Assembly: GCA_029287965.1 (NCBI GenBank)
Contig: JARFQC010000038.1
Coordinates: 1 to 7,828 of the forward strand
Direction: 5' to 3'
Source: Arenicellales bacterium
GTDB lineage: Bacteria; Pseudomonadota; Gammaproteobacteria; BMS3Bbin11
Length of the DNA: 7,828 nt
Part shown: piece by piece, positions 1 to 6,766 of the stretch
Layout of the letters: every line of letters begins with the position of its first letter
Position numbering within the stretch: position 1 is the first letter of the stretch
Made by a program: the position numbers and the translations under genes
The notes under the pieces: model-generated
The model's database searches: none
The model's input: only the letters and a program-made list of their open reading frames with translations
Told to the model about the DNA's origin: nothing

Positions 1-566
1 GTAAAGAAGTCGACCAGCGGTGCAGTCTGTTCGTTGAACGTGTCCAGACGCTTGCTGATGGCTTCCTCGGTTTCATCATCACGCTGGATTACAGGGCTGC
101 AGCATCTGTCGCAGACCCCTTCTACTGACGGTGGCTTGCTCTTGACGTTGTAGATATCGGCACAGTAGGAGTTCGAGCATGTGCGGCGGGTAGAAAGGCG
201 ATCGAGGATAAAGTCACGGGGTACGTCCAGGTTGACGGCGAAGTCCAGTTCGATGCTCAGCTTGGCCAGCAGTTGTTTCAGTTCCTCTGCCTGGGGAATC
301 GTGCGCGGAAATCCGTCCAGCAGGAAACCGCCCTGGCAGTCATCTTCAAGCAGGCGTTCACCCATGATGCCCATGATCAGCGAGTCGGGTACCAGTTCGC
401 CGCGAGTCATGTACCCCTGCGCTTCCTTGCCAAGCTCAGTGCCGTCTTTGACGGCGGCGCGCAGGATGTCGCCGGTTGAAATCTGTACGGAACCGTCCAT
501 TGCGGTGAGCATTTTAGCTACAGTACCTTTGCCGGCGCCGGGGGCACCCAGAAGAATGAGTCTCAT
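1..566 (-). CDS. adk: Adenylate kinase with four-cysteine LID, C-terminus cut off by window edge
   Basis: Cytoplasmic enzyme that interconverts ATP + AMP and 2 ADP. The first 188 residues are visible; about 25-30 C-terminal residues lie beyond base 1. The start at 566-564 gives MRLILLGAPGAGKGT, the family's standard N-terminus with P-loop G7-T15, and has a good Shine-Dalgarno (GGAGAA, complement of 573-578) seven bases upstream. Further family marks are STGDILRAA (30-38, AMP site), DGFPRT (84-89), and R123/R127/R128 before the LID. The LID (about 128-165) carries C130, C135, C152 and C155, the ligand set of zinc-type adenylate kinases, followed by QRDDETEEAISKRL. The first pair is spaced CX4C rather than the usual CX2C, and a fifth cysteine (C156) directly follows the last. 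Enterobacterial Adk has no such cysteines, so this is not an enteric. The gene is transcribed away from the EAL remnant upstream. Identification is firm; zinc binding is inferred. Confidence 0.98.
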   Translation of the reverse strand, partial: MRLILLGAPGAGKGTVAKMLTAMDGSVQISTGDILRAAVKDGTELGKEAQGYMTRGELVPDSLIMGIMGERLLEDDCQGGFLLDGFPRTIPQAEELKQLLAKLSIELDFAVNLDVPRDFILDRLSTRRTCSNSYCADIYNVKSKPPSVEGVCDRCCSPVIQRDDETEEAISKRLDTFNEQTAPLVDFF

Positions 567-643
567 TGATAGTTCTCCATGAATTTAAAGTGTGAGAGCG
601 TCGCGCTAGAGTGAAAACGCCACGGAACCGAAAATCGGCGGCT

Positions 644-672
644 ATTCTAATCAATAACTGCCCGCGAATCGA
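644..672 (-). promoter_or_regulatory. Possible sigma-70 promoter for adk
   Basis: Reading the minus strand, TAGAAT (complement of 644-649) matches TATAAT at five of six bases. It lies about 78 bases upstream of the adk start, with a poor -35 (TCGATT, complement of 667-672) 17 bases further up. It overlaps the 3' end of the EAL remnant. This is a weak call resting on the -10 alone. Confidence 0.2.
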
Positions 673-1133
673 ATCGGCGTTGTCAGCGGGAGGGTGTTGA
701 TGCAGCGACGCTTACCGGGCTGTGCCGAGGTTTTCGCTACGGGCTGCCATTGTGTGATCGGAACCGGCATGCTGATGTGGTAGCCCTGCGCGTAATCAAT
801 GCCCATTTCCCTGATGATACCGAGAATTTCTCCGTTTTCGACGTAGTCCGCGATGGTCTTCATATTCAGCACCTTGCCGATGGAACTAATCGAGGCCACG
901 ATGGACTTGTCCATTGGTTGTCCCGGGCGTGATAAATGGTTGTATTCGTTGACTATAAACCCGAGTTCTCCACTCAAGTTTAGCAGGCGAGTCGCGGATA
1001 GCATGCTGTCGGCATAATTTTCAAAATGACCTGAATTACCGCCATGCAAACATGGGGTTTCAGCCGCGCAGCACGGGCGTGACTGATGGCGCTCATCCGT
1101 GTAGAGTCGCATGGATTTTCCACTCGGGAACAT
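651..1133 (-). pseudogene. Remnant of EAL-domain c-di-GMP phosphodiesterase (C-terminal piece only)
   Basis: An open frame of 160 codons whose residues 74-127 (about 753-914) read as the C-terminal third of an EAL domain: MDKSIVASISSIGKVLNMKT, then IADYVEN (usual AEFVEN or AEGVE), EILGIIREMGIDYAQGY and a closing P-V-P-I. EAL domains hydrolyse cyclic di-GMP. The EAL signature itself, the DDFGTG loop and the KIDGSFV strand, which carry most catalytic and metal ligands, are absent. None of the three minus-strand frames directly above base 914 encodes the expected KIDGSFV segment, so a deletion or rearrangement fits better than a simple frameshift. Residues 1-73 resemble nothing I recognise. No Shine-Dalgarno precedes the ATG at 1133. 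The longest frame therefore probably overstates any real product; an internal ATG at 914 has a weak GGGA upstream. I read it as a decayed gene with no enzymatic activity. Confidence is good for the EAL homology and moderate for pseudogene status. Confidence 0.75.
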
Positions 1134-1138
1134 GAAAA

Positions 1139-2419
1139 ATGCGCATTAAATTGCACTGGCAGATATTCATTGCCATGGTACTGGCTGTTATCGCCGGATA
1201 TGCGAGCGGCATGGATGCCGGGATTGCTGGCGTGACCTTCTATTCCATGTTTAATTTCGTCGGGCAGCTGTTTCTTTCAGCGCTGAAGATGCTGATTGTG
1301 CCGCTGATTACTGCATCGATCATTACCGGAATTGCAGGCATGGGCAGTGGAGACGGCTTCGGGCGTCTCGGTGGCAAGACGGTGCTGTACTACACGGTGA
1401 CCAGCCTGGCAGCCATAGTCACCGGGCTGGTAGTGGTCAATCTGATCGTGCCCGGTCAGCAAAACGGCATACCGGTGAAGGAACTCCTCGGGCTCACCGA
1501 GGATGTATCAACCATCGTAATGAATGCCGATGGCCGCGGCGCCGGGGACTTCGTTACCGTATTCGAACGCATGGTGCCTCCCAATATCTTCCGCGCGGCG
1601 GTCGATGGCCAGATGCTGGGACTGATCACCTTCAGCCTGATTTTCGCCTACTACATGGTGCGTATCCCGTCCGAGTACGGCGCCACCATGACCAGCTTCT
1701 GGAAGGCCCTGATGGAGATCATGATCAGGATGACCAACCTGGTCATGATGTTTGCTCCGCTGGGCGTGTTTGCACTGATTGCCAAGGTCGTAGCATCGAC
1801 AGGATTTGATGCCGTCCAGCCATTGCTGACCTTCGCTTTGACGGTACTGATTGCATTGCTGTTTCATATTATGGTTACTCTGCCTGTCATCATGTCGGTG
1901 GTGGGCAGGGTCAATCCACTGCGGCATTACCAGGCTATGGCGCCTGCCATGATGACCGCATTTTCCACCGCCTCGTCATCGGCAACACTGCCCGTAACGA
2001 TGGATTGCGTCGAGAAGCGGGCGGGTGTATCCAACAAGGTCAGTTCCTTCGTGCTGCCGCTGGGCGCTACGGTGAATATGGATGGCACTGCGTTATACGA
2101 GTGCGTTGCCGTCATGTTTATCGCCCAGGCGTACGGCATAGACCTGAGCCTGGGATTGCAGTTCCTTATCGTTATCACGGCACTGCTGACATCGGTAGGC
2201 GTAGCCGGCGTACCGGCGGCGAGCCTCGTCGCCATCGTTGTAATCCTGGCGGCGGCCGGACTGCCCGCAGAAGGGATAGGGCTGATCCTGGCAGTAGACC
2301 GGGTACTCGATATGTGCCGGACTTCGGTCAACATATTCAGTGATTCAGTTGGTGCAGTGGTTATTGCGCGCACTGAAGGCGAACAGGAAATTCTCACTTC
2401 CGGACGGGAAATGGCCTAG
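1139..2419 (+). CDS. Sodium:acidic amino acid / dicarboxylate symporter, SDF (DAACS) family
   Basis: An inner-membrane secondary transporter of 426 residues (family usually 410-440), of the GltPh/EAAT branch rather than the DctA/E. coli GltP branch. The hydrophobic segments follow the family order. HP1 carries FSTASSSATLP (275-285), TM7 carries PLGATVNMDGTALYE (307-321), HP2 carries TSVGVAGVP (351-359), and TM8 carries DRVLDMCRTSVNIFSD (387-402). By alignment with GltPh, D391, R394, T395 and N398 are the substrate residues, and N313, D315, N398 and D402 are sodium-site residues. The retained R394 points to a substrate with a side-chain carboxylate (aspartate, glutamate or a C4-dicarboxylate) rather than a neutral one. 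E321 is glutamate, as in animal EAATs, where GltPh has glutamine. HP1 has alanine (A278) where GltPh has R276, and TM8 keeps methionine (M392) where EAATs place arginine. The start is preceded by GGGAA at 1126-1130. I give no symbol because gltP, gltT and dctA cannot be told apart safely here. Confidence 0.95.
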   Translation: MRIKLHWQIFIAMVLAVIAGYASGMDAGIAGVTFYSMFNFVGQLFLSALKMLIVPLITASIITGIAGMGSGDGFGRLGGKTVLYYTVTSLAAIVTGLVVVNLIVPGQQNGIPVKELLGLTEDVSTIVMNADGRGAGDFVTVFERMVPPNIFRAAVDGQMLGLITFSLIFAYYMVRIPSEYGATMTSFWKALMEIMIRMTNLVMMFAPLGVFALIAKVVASTGFDAVQPLLTFALTVLIALLFHIMVTLPVIMSVVGRVNPLRHYQAMAPAMMTAFSTASSSATLPVTMDCVEKRAGVSNKVSSFVLPLGATVNMDGTALYECVAVMFIAQAYGIDLSLGLQFLIVITALLTSVGVAGVPAASLVAIVVILAAAGLPAEGIGLILAVDRVLDMCRTSVNIFSDSVGAVVIARTEGEQEILTSGREMA

Positions 2420-2453
2420 AAAGGCAAGACGCATGAACTAAGCACGGGTCCGG

Positions 2454-2482
2454 TTGTCCTACATCTCACTCATACATATACG
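2454..2482 (+). promoter_or_regulatory. Possible sigma-70 promoter for dsbC
   Basis: TTGTCC (2454-2459, four of six matches to TTGACA) and TATACG (2477-2482, four of six to TATAAT) are 17 bases apart, 12 bases before the dsbC start. A start point there would leave a very short leader. The 75-base gap after the symporter gene has no convincing terminator, so dsbC may equally be read through from upstream. Confidence 0.25.
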
Positions 2483-2494
2483 CAGGTAGTTTTC

Positions 2495-3205
2495 ATGACA
2501 AAAGCAGTAATTTTGGCGATATGCCTTTCACTCTCGGGCGTTGCACATGCCGCAGACGTTCCCCAGGCCGTTTACGACCAGCTGAACAAGGTGATGCCGG
2601 GTTACGATCCGGCCACGGTCAGCAAGTCTCCCATAGAAGGCATGTATGAATTTATTGCCCAGGGTACTGTGTTGTACATATCCGGCGATGGCCGCTACGT
2701 GATCAGTGGTGATGTAATAGAAATCGATACCAAAACAAACCTGACCAAGCAGAAACAGGGCAAAATCACCCTTGCTGCAATCGAGCAGATCGGCGAGGAA
2801 AATATGGTTATTTTCGGCGACGACAAGAGTGCCCGGACGCTGACGATATTCACCGACGTCGACTGTCCATACTGCTCGATGATGCACAAGGAAGTACCCA
2901 GGCTTAACGAAGCGGGCATTCGCATCCGCTACTTGCTGTATCCCCGTGCCGGTGTGCAATCACCGACTTATGCCAAGTCCGTGTCGGTCTGGTGCGCGGA
3001 TGACCGGAATGAGGCCATCGGCATTGCCAAGAGCGGCGGCAAGGTTGAGTCACGCAGCTGTGAGAACCCTGTAGCCCAGCACGTGAAGCTGGGTGAGATG
3101 GTCGGTGTTACAGGAACACCGACTTTGATCCTGGACGATGGACGCGTCCTGCCTGGCTACGTGCCGGCTGACAAGCTGATCCCGATTATCAACAAGAAGA
3201 TCTGA
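2495..3205 (+). CDS. dsbC: Periplasmic thiol:disulfide isomerase, DsbC type
   Basis: Predicted periplasmic protein-disulfide isomerase that reshuffles wrong disulfides in secreted proteins and would be kept reduced by a DsbD-type partner, which is not in this window. Of 236 residues, 1-19 or 1-20 form a signal peptide: K3, a hydrophobic core, and cleavage near VAHA-A-D. Residues about 21-80 match the small DsbC N-terminal dimerisation domain, followed by a linker and a thioredoxin-fold domain. The redox motif is CPYC (124-127) in FTDVDCPYC. The cis-proline loop is GTPT (207-210), and a second cysteine pair (C167, C189) matches the structural disulfide of E. coli DsbC. E. coli DsbC has CGYC; proline in the active site is a common variant. 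Length and order fit DsbC, and the N-terminal domain argues against a plain DsbA. The Shine-Dalgarno is modest (AGG at 2484-2486). No functional tie to the flanking genes is evident. Confidence 0.93.
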   Translation: MTKAVILAICLSLSGVAHAADVPQAVYDQLNKVMPGYDPATVSKSPIEGMYEFIAQGTVLYISGDGRYVISGDVIEIDTKTNLTKQKQGKITLAAIEQIGEENMVIFGDDKSARTLTIFTDVDCPYCSMMHKEVPRLNEAGIRIRYLLYPRAGVQSPTYAKSVSVWCADDRNEAIGIAKSGGKVESRSCENPVAQHVKLGEMVGVTGTPTLILDDGRVLPGYVPADKLIPIINKKI

Positions 3206-3220
3206 ACCCGTGACCGCCAG

Positions 3221-3244
3221 GGCCGGTTCCATCCGGAGCCGGTT
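3221..3244 (+). terminator. Hairpin between convergent dsbC and mutS, candidate terminator
   Basis: The stem pairs GGCCGGTTCC (3221-3230) with GGAGCCGGTT (3235-3244) around the loop ATCC. All ten pairs form on the plus strand if three G-U pairs are allowed. On the minus strand the same positions give A-C mismatches, so it is better suited to ending dsbC transcription. There is no run of T immediately after it, only a T-rich patch inside the mutS end (3253-3259), so intrinsic termination is uncertain. Confidence 0.4.
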
Positions 3245-5851
3245 CTACAGGCGTTTCTTCCATCGATAGAGCAGATCCAGGGCTTCCTTGGCCGACAGTT
3301 CATCAAGTGATATCGAGTCGAGCTCTGCCGCAATTTCCCCATCAGCCGACTTGTCCTGGTCAGTGCCAGCACCAGCAGTGCTATCCCTTTCCTCGGCGTC
3401 AAAAATTGACAGCTGCGGAGTGAAGGTTTTCTCGACGTTATGGTGTACCAGCTCATTTTCCAGTTCACTCAACTTGCGCCTCGCCGCGGCAATGACCAGT
3501 TGCGGGATGCCGGCCAGCGATGCGACCTGCAGGCCATAACTCTGGTTCGCCGGGCCTTCCTTGACCTCGTATAAAAACGCTATGCCATGGCCGTGCTCAA
3601 CCGCCGACAGGTGAATGTTTCTTGCAGCAGGCAGTTCGTCTGCCAGGCTGGTGAGCTCGAAATAGTGCGTTGCAAACAGGGTGAAAGCGCGCAGGCAGCC
3701 GGCGAGTTCTTCCGCGCAGGCCCAGGCGAGTGACAGCCCGTCGAATGTCGATGTACCGCGACCGATCTCATCGAGGATGACGAGACTTTCAGGCGTTGCA
3801 TTGCGCAGTATGGTCGCAGTTTCCGTCATTTCTACCATGAACGTAGAGCGTCCGCTGGCAAGATCGTCCGATGCGCCGATGCGTGTGAAGACGCGATCCA
3901 GCGGGCCTATTGTGACGTCATCGGCGGGTACCCATGATCCGGTGTAGGCCAGCAGGGCGATCAAGGCAGTCTGCCGCATGTAGGTCGATTTACCGCCCAT
4001 GTTGGGGCCGGTAATGATCAGCATGCGGTTGTCGTCGTCAAGCACGCAGTCGTTGGGCACGAACGGTTCTGCCGTTGTCTGCTCCACGACAAGATGTCTT
4101 CCCCCTCTGATCTGTATGCCCGGCTTGTCCTGGTAGACCGGTGCGACCAGCCGGTATTGTCGTGCATTCACGGCATGCGCAAGCAGTACATCCAGCTGGC
4201 TGATCGCAGCAGCTGTAACCTGCAGTGCCGGCAGGTCTTCGGTGATCCGCTCGAGCAGGTCTGAATAAAGCTGTTTTTCGAGTGCCAGGACGCGTTCCCT
4301 GGCGCTCAGAGCACGTTCCTCGAAGGATTTAAGTTCCGGGGTAATAAAGCGCTCGGCATTCTTGAGAGTCTGCCTGCGGGTGTAGTCGTCCGGTACCTGG
4401 GCAGCCTGGGCCCGACTTATCTCAATGTAATAGCCGTGCACGCGGTTGTATTTGACCTTCAGACTACTGACGCCCGTGCGCTCGCGTTCGCGGGCTTCCA
4501 GTTCGAGCAGGTAGTCGCCCGCGTTTTCCTTTATTGCCAGCAGTTCATCCAGGTCGCTGTTGTAGCCGCGCCGTATCACGCCGCCATCACGGATCAGCGC
4601 AGGCGGATCTTCCTTGATAGCGGATTCCAGCAGTTCCGCGAGTTGAGGATACTCTGCTGTTTCAGTCAGCAGGCGTTCGATGAGAGGTGATCCGGCAGAA
4701 GCGAGCGCATCTGCAAGGGCCGGCAGCTGGAGCAGGGCGTTGCGCAGCGAGGCCAGGTCGCGCGGGCGGGCAGTCTTCAGCGCAATGCGCGGCAGGATGC
4801 GTTCCATGTCACCGATATAGCGCAGCACGCTTCTCGGCAGATCGGGATCGATGCCGTTCAGCACCGCTTCAATCGCGCCATGCCTTTCCCGTAGGACCAG
4901 GGTGTCACGCAGCGGGCTGGACAACCAGCGTCGCAGCAGTCTCGAGCCCATTGCAGTGGTGCAGGTATCAAGTGCGGCCAGCAGGGTATGTTCCCGGCTG
5001 CCCTGCAGGTTCATATCAATTTCCAGGTTGCGCCGGGAAGCAGCATCAACGATGACGTGGTCGCCATAGCGTTCGCACAGGAGTCCGTTGACGTGCTGCA
5101 GATTATCGCCCTGCGTGTCATGAGCGTACTGAATGACGACGCCTGCGCAGATTTGCGCGAGCGGCTGATCCGCCATATCGAAGGCCTGCAGGCTTTTTAC
5201 CCGGAAATGCTGTGTGAGCGCATCGCTGGCTGAGGCTGGGTTGAACTGCCAGACCGGCAAAGCGTGGCAGGCATTGTGCCCGGCCAGCGTCGCGTCGAGA
5301 TCATGGCGCGCAGATTCCGCGCACAGCATTTCAGCCGGCTGCAAGCGGCGCACCTCGGCACGGAGGTTCATGTCATCAGGCACCTGCTTGGCATGGAATC
5401 GGCCGGAAGACAATTCCAGCCAGGCCATACCGTATACGCCGTCGGCTTCGTGAATTGCCATCAGCAGGTTTTCCTGCTTCTCATCCAGCAGACTCTCTTC
5501 CGTCAGCGTGCCGGGTGTAATGATGCGAACGACCTTGCGCTCAACCGGCCCCTTGCTGGTGGCCGGGTCGCCGATCTGTTCGCAGATCGCGACGGATTCA
5601 CCCTGTCGTGTCAGGCGAGCGAGATACTGGTCTGCCGCATGGTAGGGAATGCCCGCCATGGGGATGGGCTGGCCTGCTGATTTGCCGCGTTCCGTGAGCG
5701 TGATGTCGAGCAGCGCTGCTGCCCGGCGCGCATCATCGAAGAACAGTTCGTAAAAATCCCCCATGCGATAGAACACCAGGATGTCCGGGTGCTCGCCCTT
5801 GATGCGCAGATATTGCTGCATCATCGGGGTGTGTTTCACGTCTGAGGTCAT
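3245..5851 (-). CDS. mutS: DNA mismatch repair protein MutS
   Basis: Cytoplasmic ATPase that clamps onto base mismatches and small loops and recruits MutL. It is full-length at 868 residues (E. coli 853). The N-terminal mismatch-binding domain holds GDFYELF (31-37), with the F33-x-E35 pair that wedges into the mismatch. Next come the connector, core and lever domains (about 130-570). The ATPase domain has Walker A GPNMGGKST (615-623), the segment STFMVEMTE (669-677), Walker B VILDE (691-695), and the conserved histidine in ATHY (H729). Near the C-terminus, QLSIF (813-817) fits a beta-clamp binding motif, and the last 25 or so residues resemble the E. coli tetramerisation helices. The start gives MTSDVKHTPMMQQYL, aligned with the E. 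coli N-terminus; the Shine-Dalgarno is poor. The suhB stop is only 21 nt upstream, so co-transcription and perhaps translational coupling are likely. All catalytic residues look intact. Confidence 0.99.
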   Translation of the reverse strand: MTSDVKHTPMMQQYLRIKGEHPDILVFYRMGDFYELFFDDARRAAALLDITLTERGKSAGQPIPMAGIPYHAADQYLARLTRQGESVAICEQIGDPATSKGPVERKVVRIITPGTLTEESLLDEKQENLLMAIHEADGVYGMAWLELSSGRFHAKQVPDDMNLRAEVRRLQPAEMLCAESARHDLDATLAGHNACHALPVWQFNPASASDALTQHFRVKSLQAFDMADQPLAQICAGVVIQYAHDTQGDNLQHVNGLLCERYGDHVIVDAASRRNLEIDMNLQGSREHTLLAALDTCTTAMGSRLLRRWLSSPLRDTLVLRERHGAIEAVLNGIDPDLPRSVLRYIGDMERILPRIALKTARPRDLASLRNALLQLPALADALASAGSPLIERLLTETAEYPQLAELLESAIKEDPPALIRDGGVIRRGYNSDLDELLAIKENAGDYLLELEARERERTGVSSLKVKYNRVHGYYIEISRAQAAQVPDDYTRRQTLKNAERFITPELKSFEERALSARERVLALEKQLYSDLLERITEDLPALQVTAAAISQLDVLLAHAVNARQYRLVAPVYQDKPGIQIRGGRHLVVEQTTAEPFVPNDCVLDDDNRMLIITGPNMGGKSTYMRQTALIALLAYTGSWVPADDVTIGPLDRVFTRIGASDDLASGRSTFMVEMTETATILRNATPESLVILDEIGRGTSTFDGLSLAWACAEELAGCLRAFTLFATHYFELTSLADELPAARNIHLSAVEHGHGIAFLYEVKEGPANQSYGLQVASLAGIPQLVIAAARRKLSELENELVHHNVEKTFTPQLSIFDAEERDSTAGAGTDQDKSADGEIAAELDSISLDELSAKEALDLLYRWKKRL

Positions 5852-5872
5852 GCCATGGCGATCACGGTTTGA

Positions 5873-6691
5873 TTAGCCTGCGGTCTTTTCTTCCATGGCC
5901 GCATACTTGTGCACGATGGGTGCGAGCTGACGAAGCATGACCCGGTACACGGCTGAATTACCGGCCAGCACATCGCCTGATTCGAGAAACGCCCGGCCGC
6001 CGTCGACTTCCGATACCATGCCGCCCGCTTCCTGTATCAACAGGCAGCCCGCCGCGATGTCCCATGCGTTGAGATCGAATTCCCAGAACCCGTCGAGGCG
6101 TCCGGCGGCAACGTAGGCGAGATCGAGCGCAGCAGAGCCTGCCCGGCGGACGCCGCTGACAGAGGGCATGAGCTTGTGAAAACAGTCGGTCCACAGCGCC
6201 AGGTTGCGCGTGTCCTTGTAGGGGAACCCCGTGCCGAGCAGGGCATAGGCCATTGAGTCTGTGTTGCTGACACGAATCCTGTGGTCGTTGAGTTGTGCGC
6301 CCTGACCCCTGGATGCGGTAAACAACTCATCCTTGATGGGATCATAGATCACGGCGTGTTCCAGAACTCCTTTCTCCCGTACCGCGATGGACACGGCAAA
6401 TTGCGGCAGCCCATGGAGGAAGTTCGTGGTACCGTCCAGCGGATCGATAATCCACTCGAATTCATTGCCGCTGCTCTTGCCGCTTTCTTCGGCAAAGATG
6501 GCATGATCAGGATAGGCGTCCTTGATCATGTATATGATTTCTTCTTCAGCCTGCCGGTCGACTTCTGAAACGAAATCGGCATGGCCTTTTGCTTTGACGG
6601 TCAGACGATCCAGTTGCTGATAGTGGCGGGAGATGACCTGGCCGGCACGGCGCGCGGCCTTGACGGCGGTGTTGACGAGTGGATGCTGCAT
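5873..6691 (-). CDS. suhB: Inositol-1-monophosphatase / Nus-associated factor SuhB
   Basis: Magnesium-dependent phosphatase of the inositol monophosphatase family. In E. coli, SuhB also joins the NusA/NusB/NusG antitermination complex on rRNA transcripts, and this role matters more than its catalysis. I take the ATG at 6691-6689 as start, giving 272 residues beginning MQHPLVNTAVKAARRAGQ, which aligns directly with E. coli SuhB (MHPMLNIAV). An upstream TTG (6721-6719) would add ten residues without family support. Metal-site residues are all present: EESG (68-71), DPLDGTTNF (83-91) and WD (210-211). GSAALDLAYVAAGR (185-198 region) is a family hallmark. The Shine-Dalgarno is weak (GGG about nine bases upstream). 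It lies head-to-head with trmJ, as in E. coli, and 21 nt upstream of mutS, probably in the same transcript. Confidence 0.97.
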   Translation of the reverse strand: MQHPLVNTAVKAARRAGQVISRHYQQLDRLTVKAKGHADFVSEVDRQAEEEIIYMIKDAYPDHAIFAEESGKSSGNEFEWIIDPLDGTTNFLHGLPQFAVSIAVREKGVLEHAVIYDPIKDELFTASRGQGAQLNDHRIRVSNTDSMAYALLGTGFPYKDTRNLALWTDCFHKLMPSVSGVRRAGSAALDLAYVAAGRLDGFWEFDLNAWDIAAGCLLIQEAGGMVSEVDGGRAFLESGDVLAGNSAVYRVMLRQLAPIVHKYAAMEEKTAG

Positions 6692-6719
6692 AGATTTTGA
6701 CCCGGGATAGGCGGTTGGC

Positions 6720-6737
6720 AACTGTTTTGCTACAGTT
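6720..6737. promoter_or_regulatory. 18-bp dyad in the suhB-trmJ divergent promoter region
   Basis: A perfect inverted repeat with six-base arms: AACTGT (6720-6725), spacer TTTGCT, ACAGTT (6732-6737). It sits near the middle of the 75-bp gap between two divergent genes, where an operator able to act on both would be expected. It overlaps the candidate trmJ -10. No regulator family is recognisable from it. A six-base arm with a six-base spacer can arise by chance. Confidence 0.35.
6728..6736 (+). promoter_or_regulatory. Possible extended -10 promoter element for trmJ
   Basis: TGCTACAGT combines the extended TG-n motif with a four-of-six -10 hexamer (TACAGT), 30 bases before the trmJ start. No good -35 lies 17 bases upstream. 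TTGGCA at 6715-6720 resembles a -35 but is too close to pair with this -10. Low confidence. Confidence 0.25.
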
Positions 6738-6766
6738 CGCGTCGGCCTGACTTAGTGAAATAGACC

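Noticed and set aside
181..582. Plus-strand open frame of 133 codons opposite adk
   Set aside because: It is the antisense shadow of the adk frame; the minus strand gives a textbook adenylate kinase.
628..638. CCGA-AAA-TCGG inverted repeat in the adk leader
   Set aside because: A four-base stem that does not extend on either side; expected by chance.
1508..2397. Two long minus-strand open frames opposite the symporter gene
   Set aside because: Low-complexity, His/Gln- or Ala/Thr-rich translations with no family resemblance; the plus strand carries all SDF motifs.
2414..2425. Small inverted repeat GCCT-AGAA-AGGC at the end of the symporter gene
   Set aside because: Only four base pairs, spans the stop codon and has no T run; too weak to call a terminator.
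3222..3245. Direct repeat of GCCGGTTC (3222-3229 and 3238-3245), possible attachment-site or duplication trace
   Set aside because: Only eight bases, and explained as the two arms of the hairpin allowing for G-U pairs; no mobile element gene is near.
6719..6721. Upstream TTG start for suhB giving ten extra residues
   Set aside because: The ATG at 6691-6689 aligns with the E. coli N-terminus, and the extra residues match nothing.
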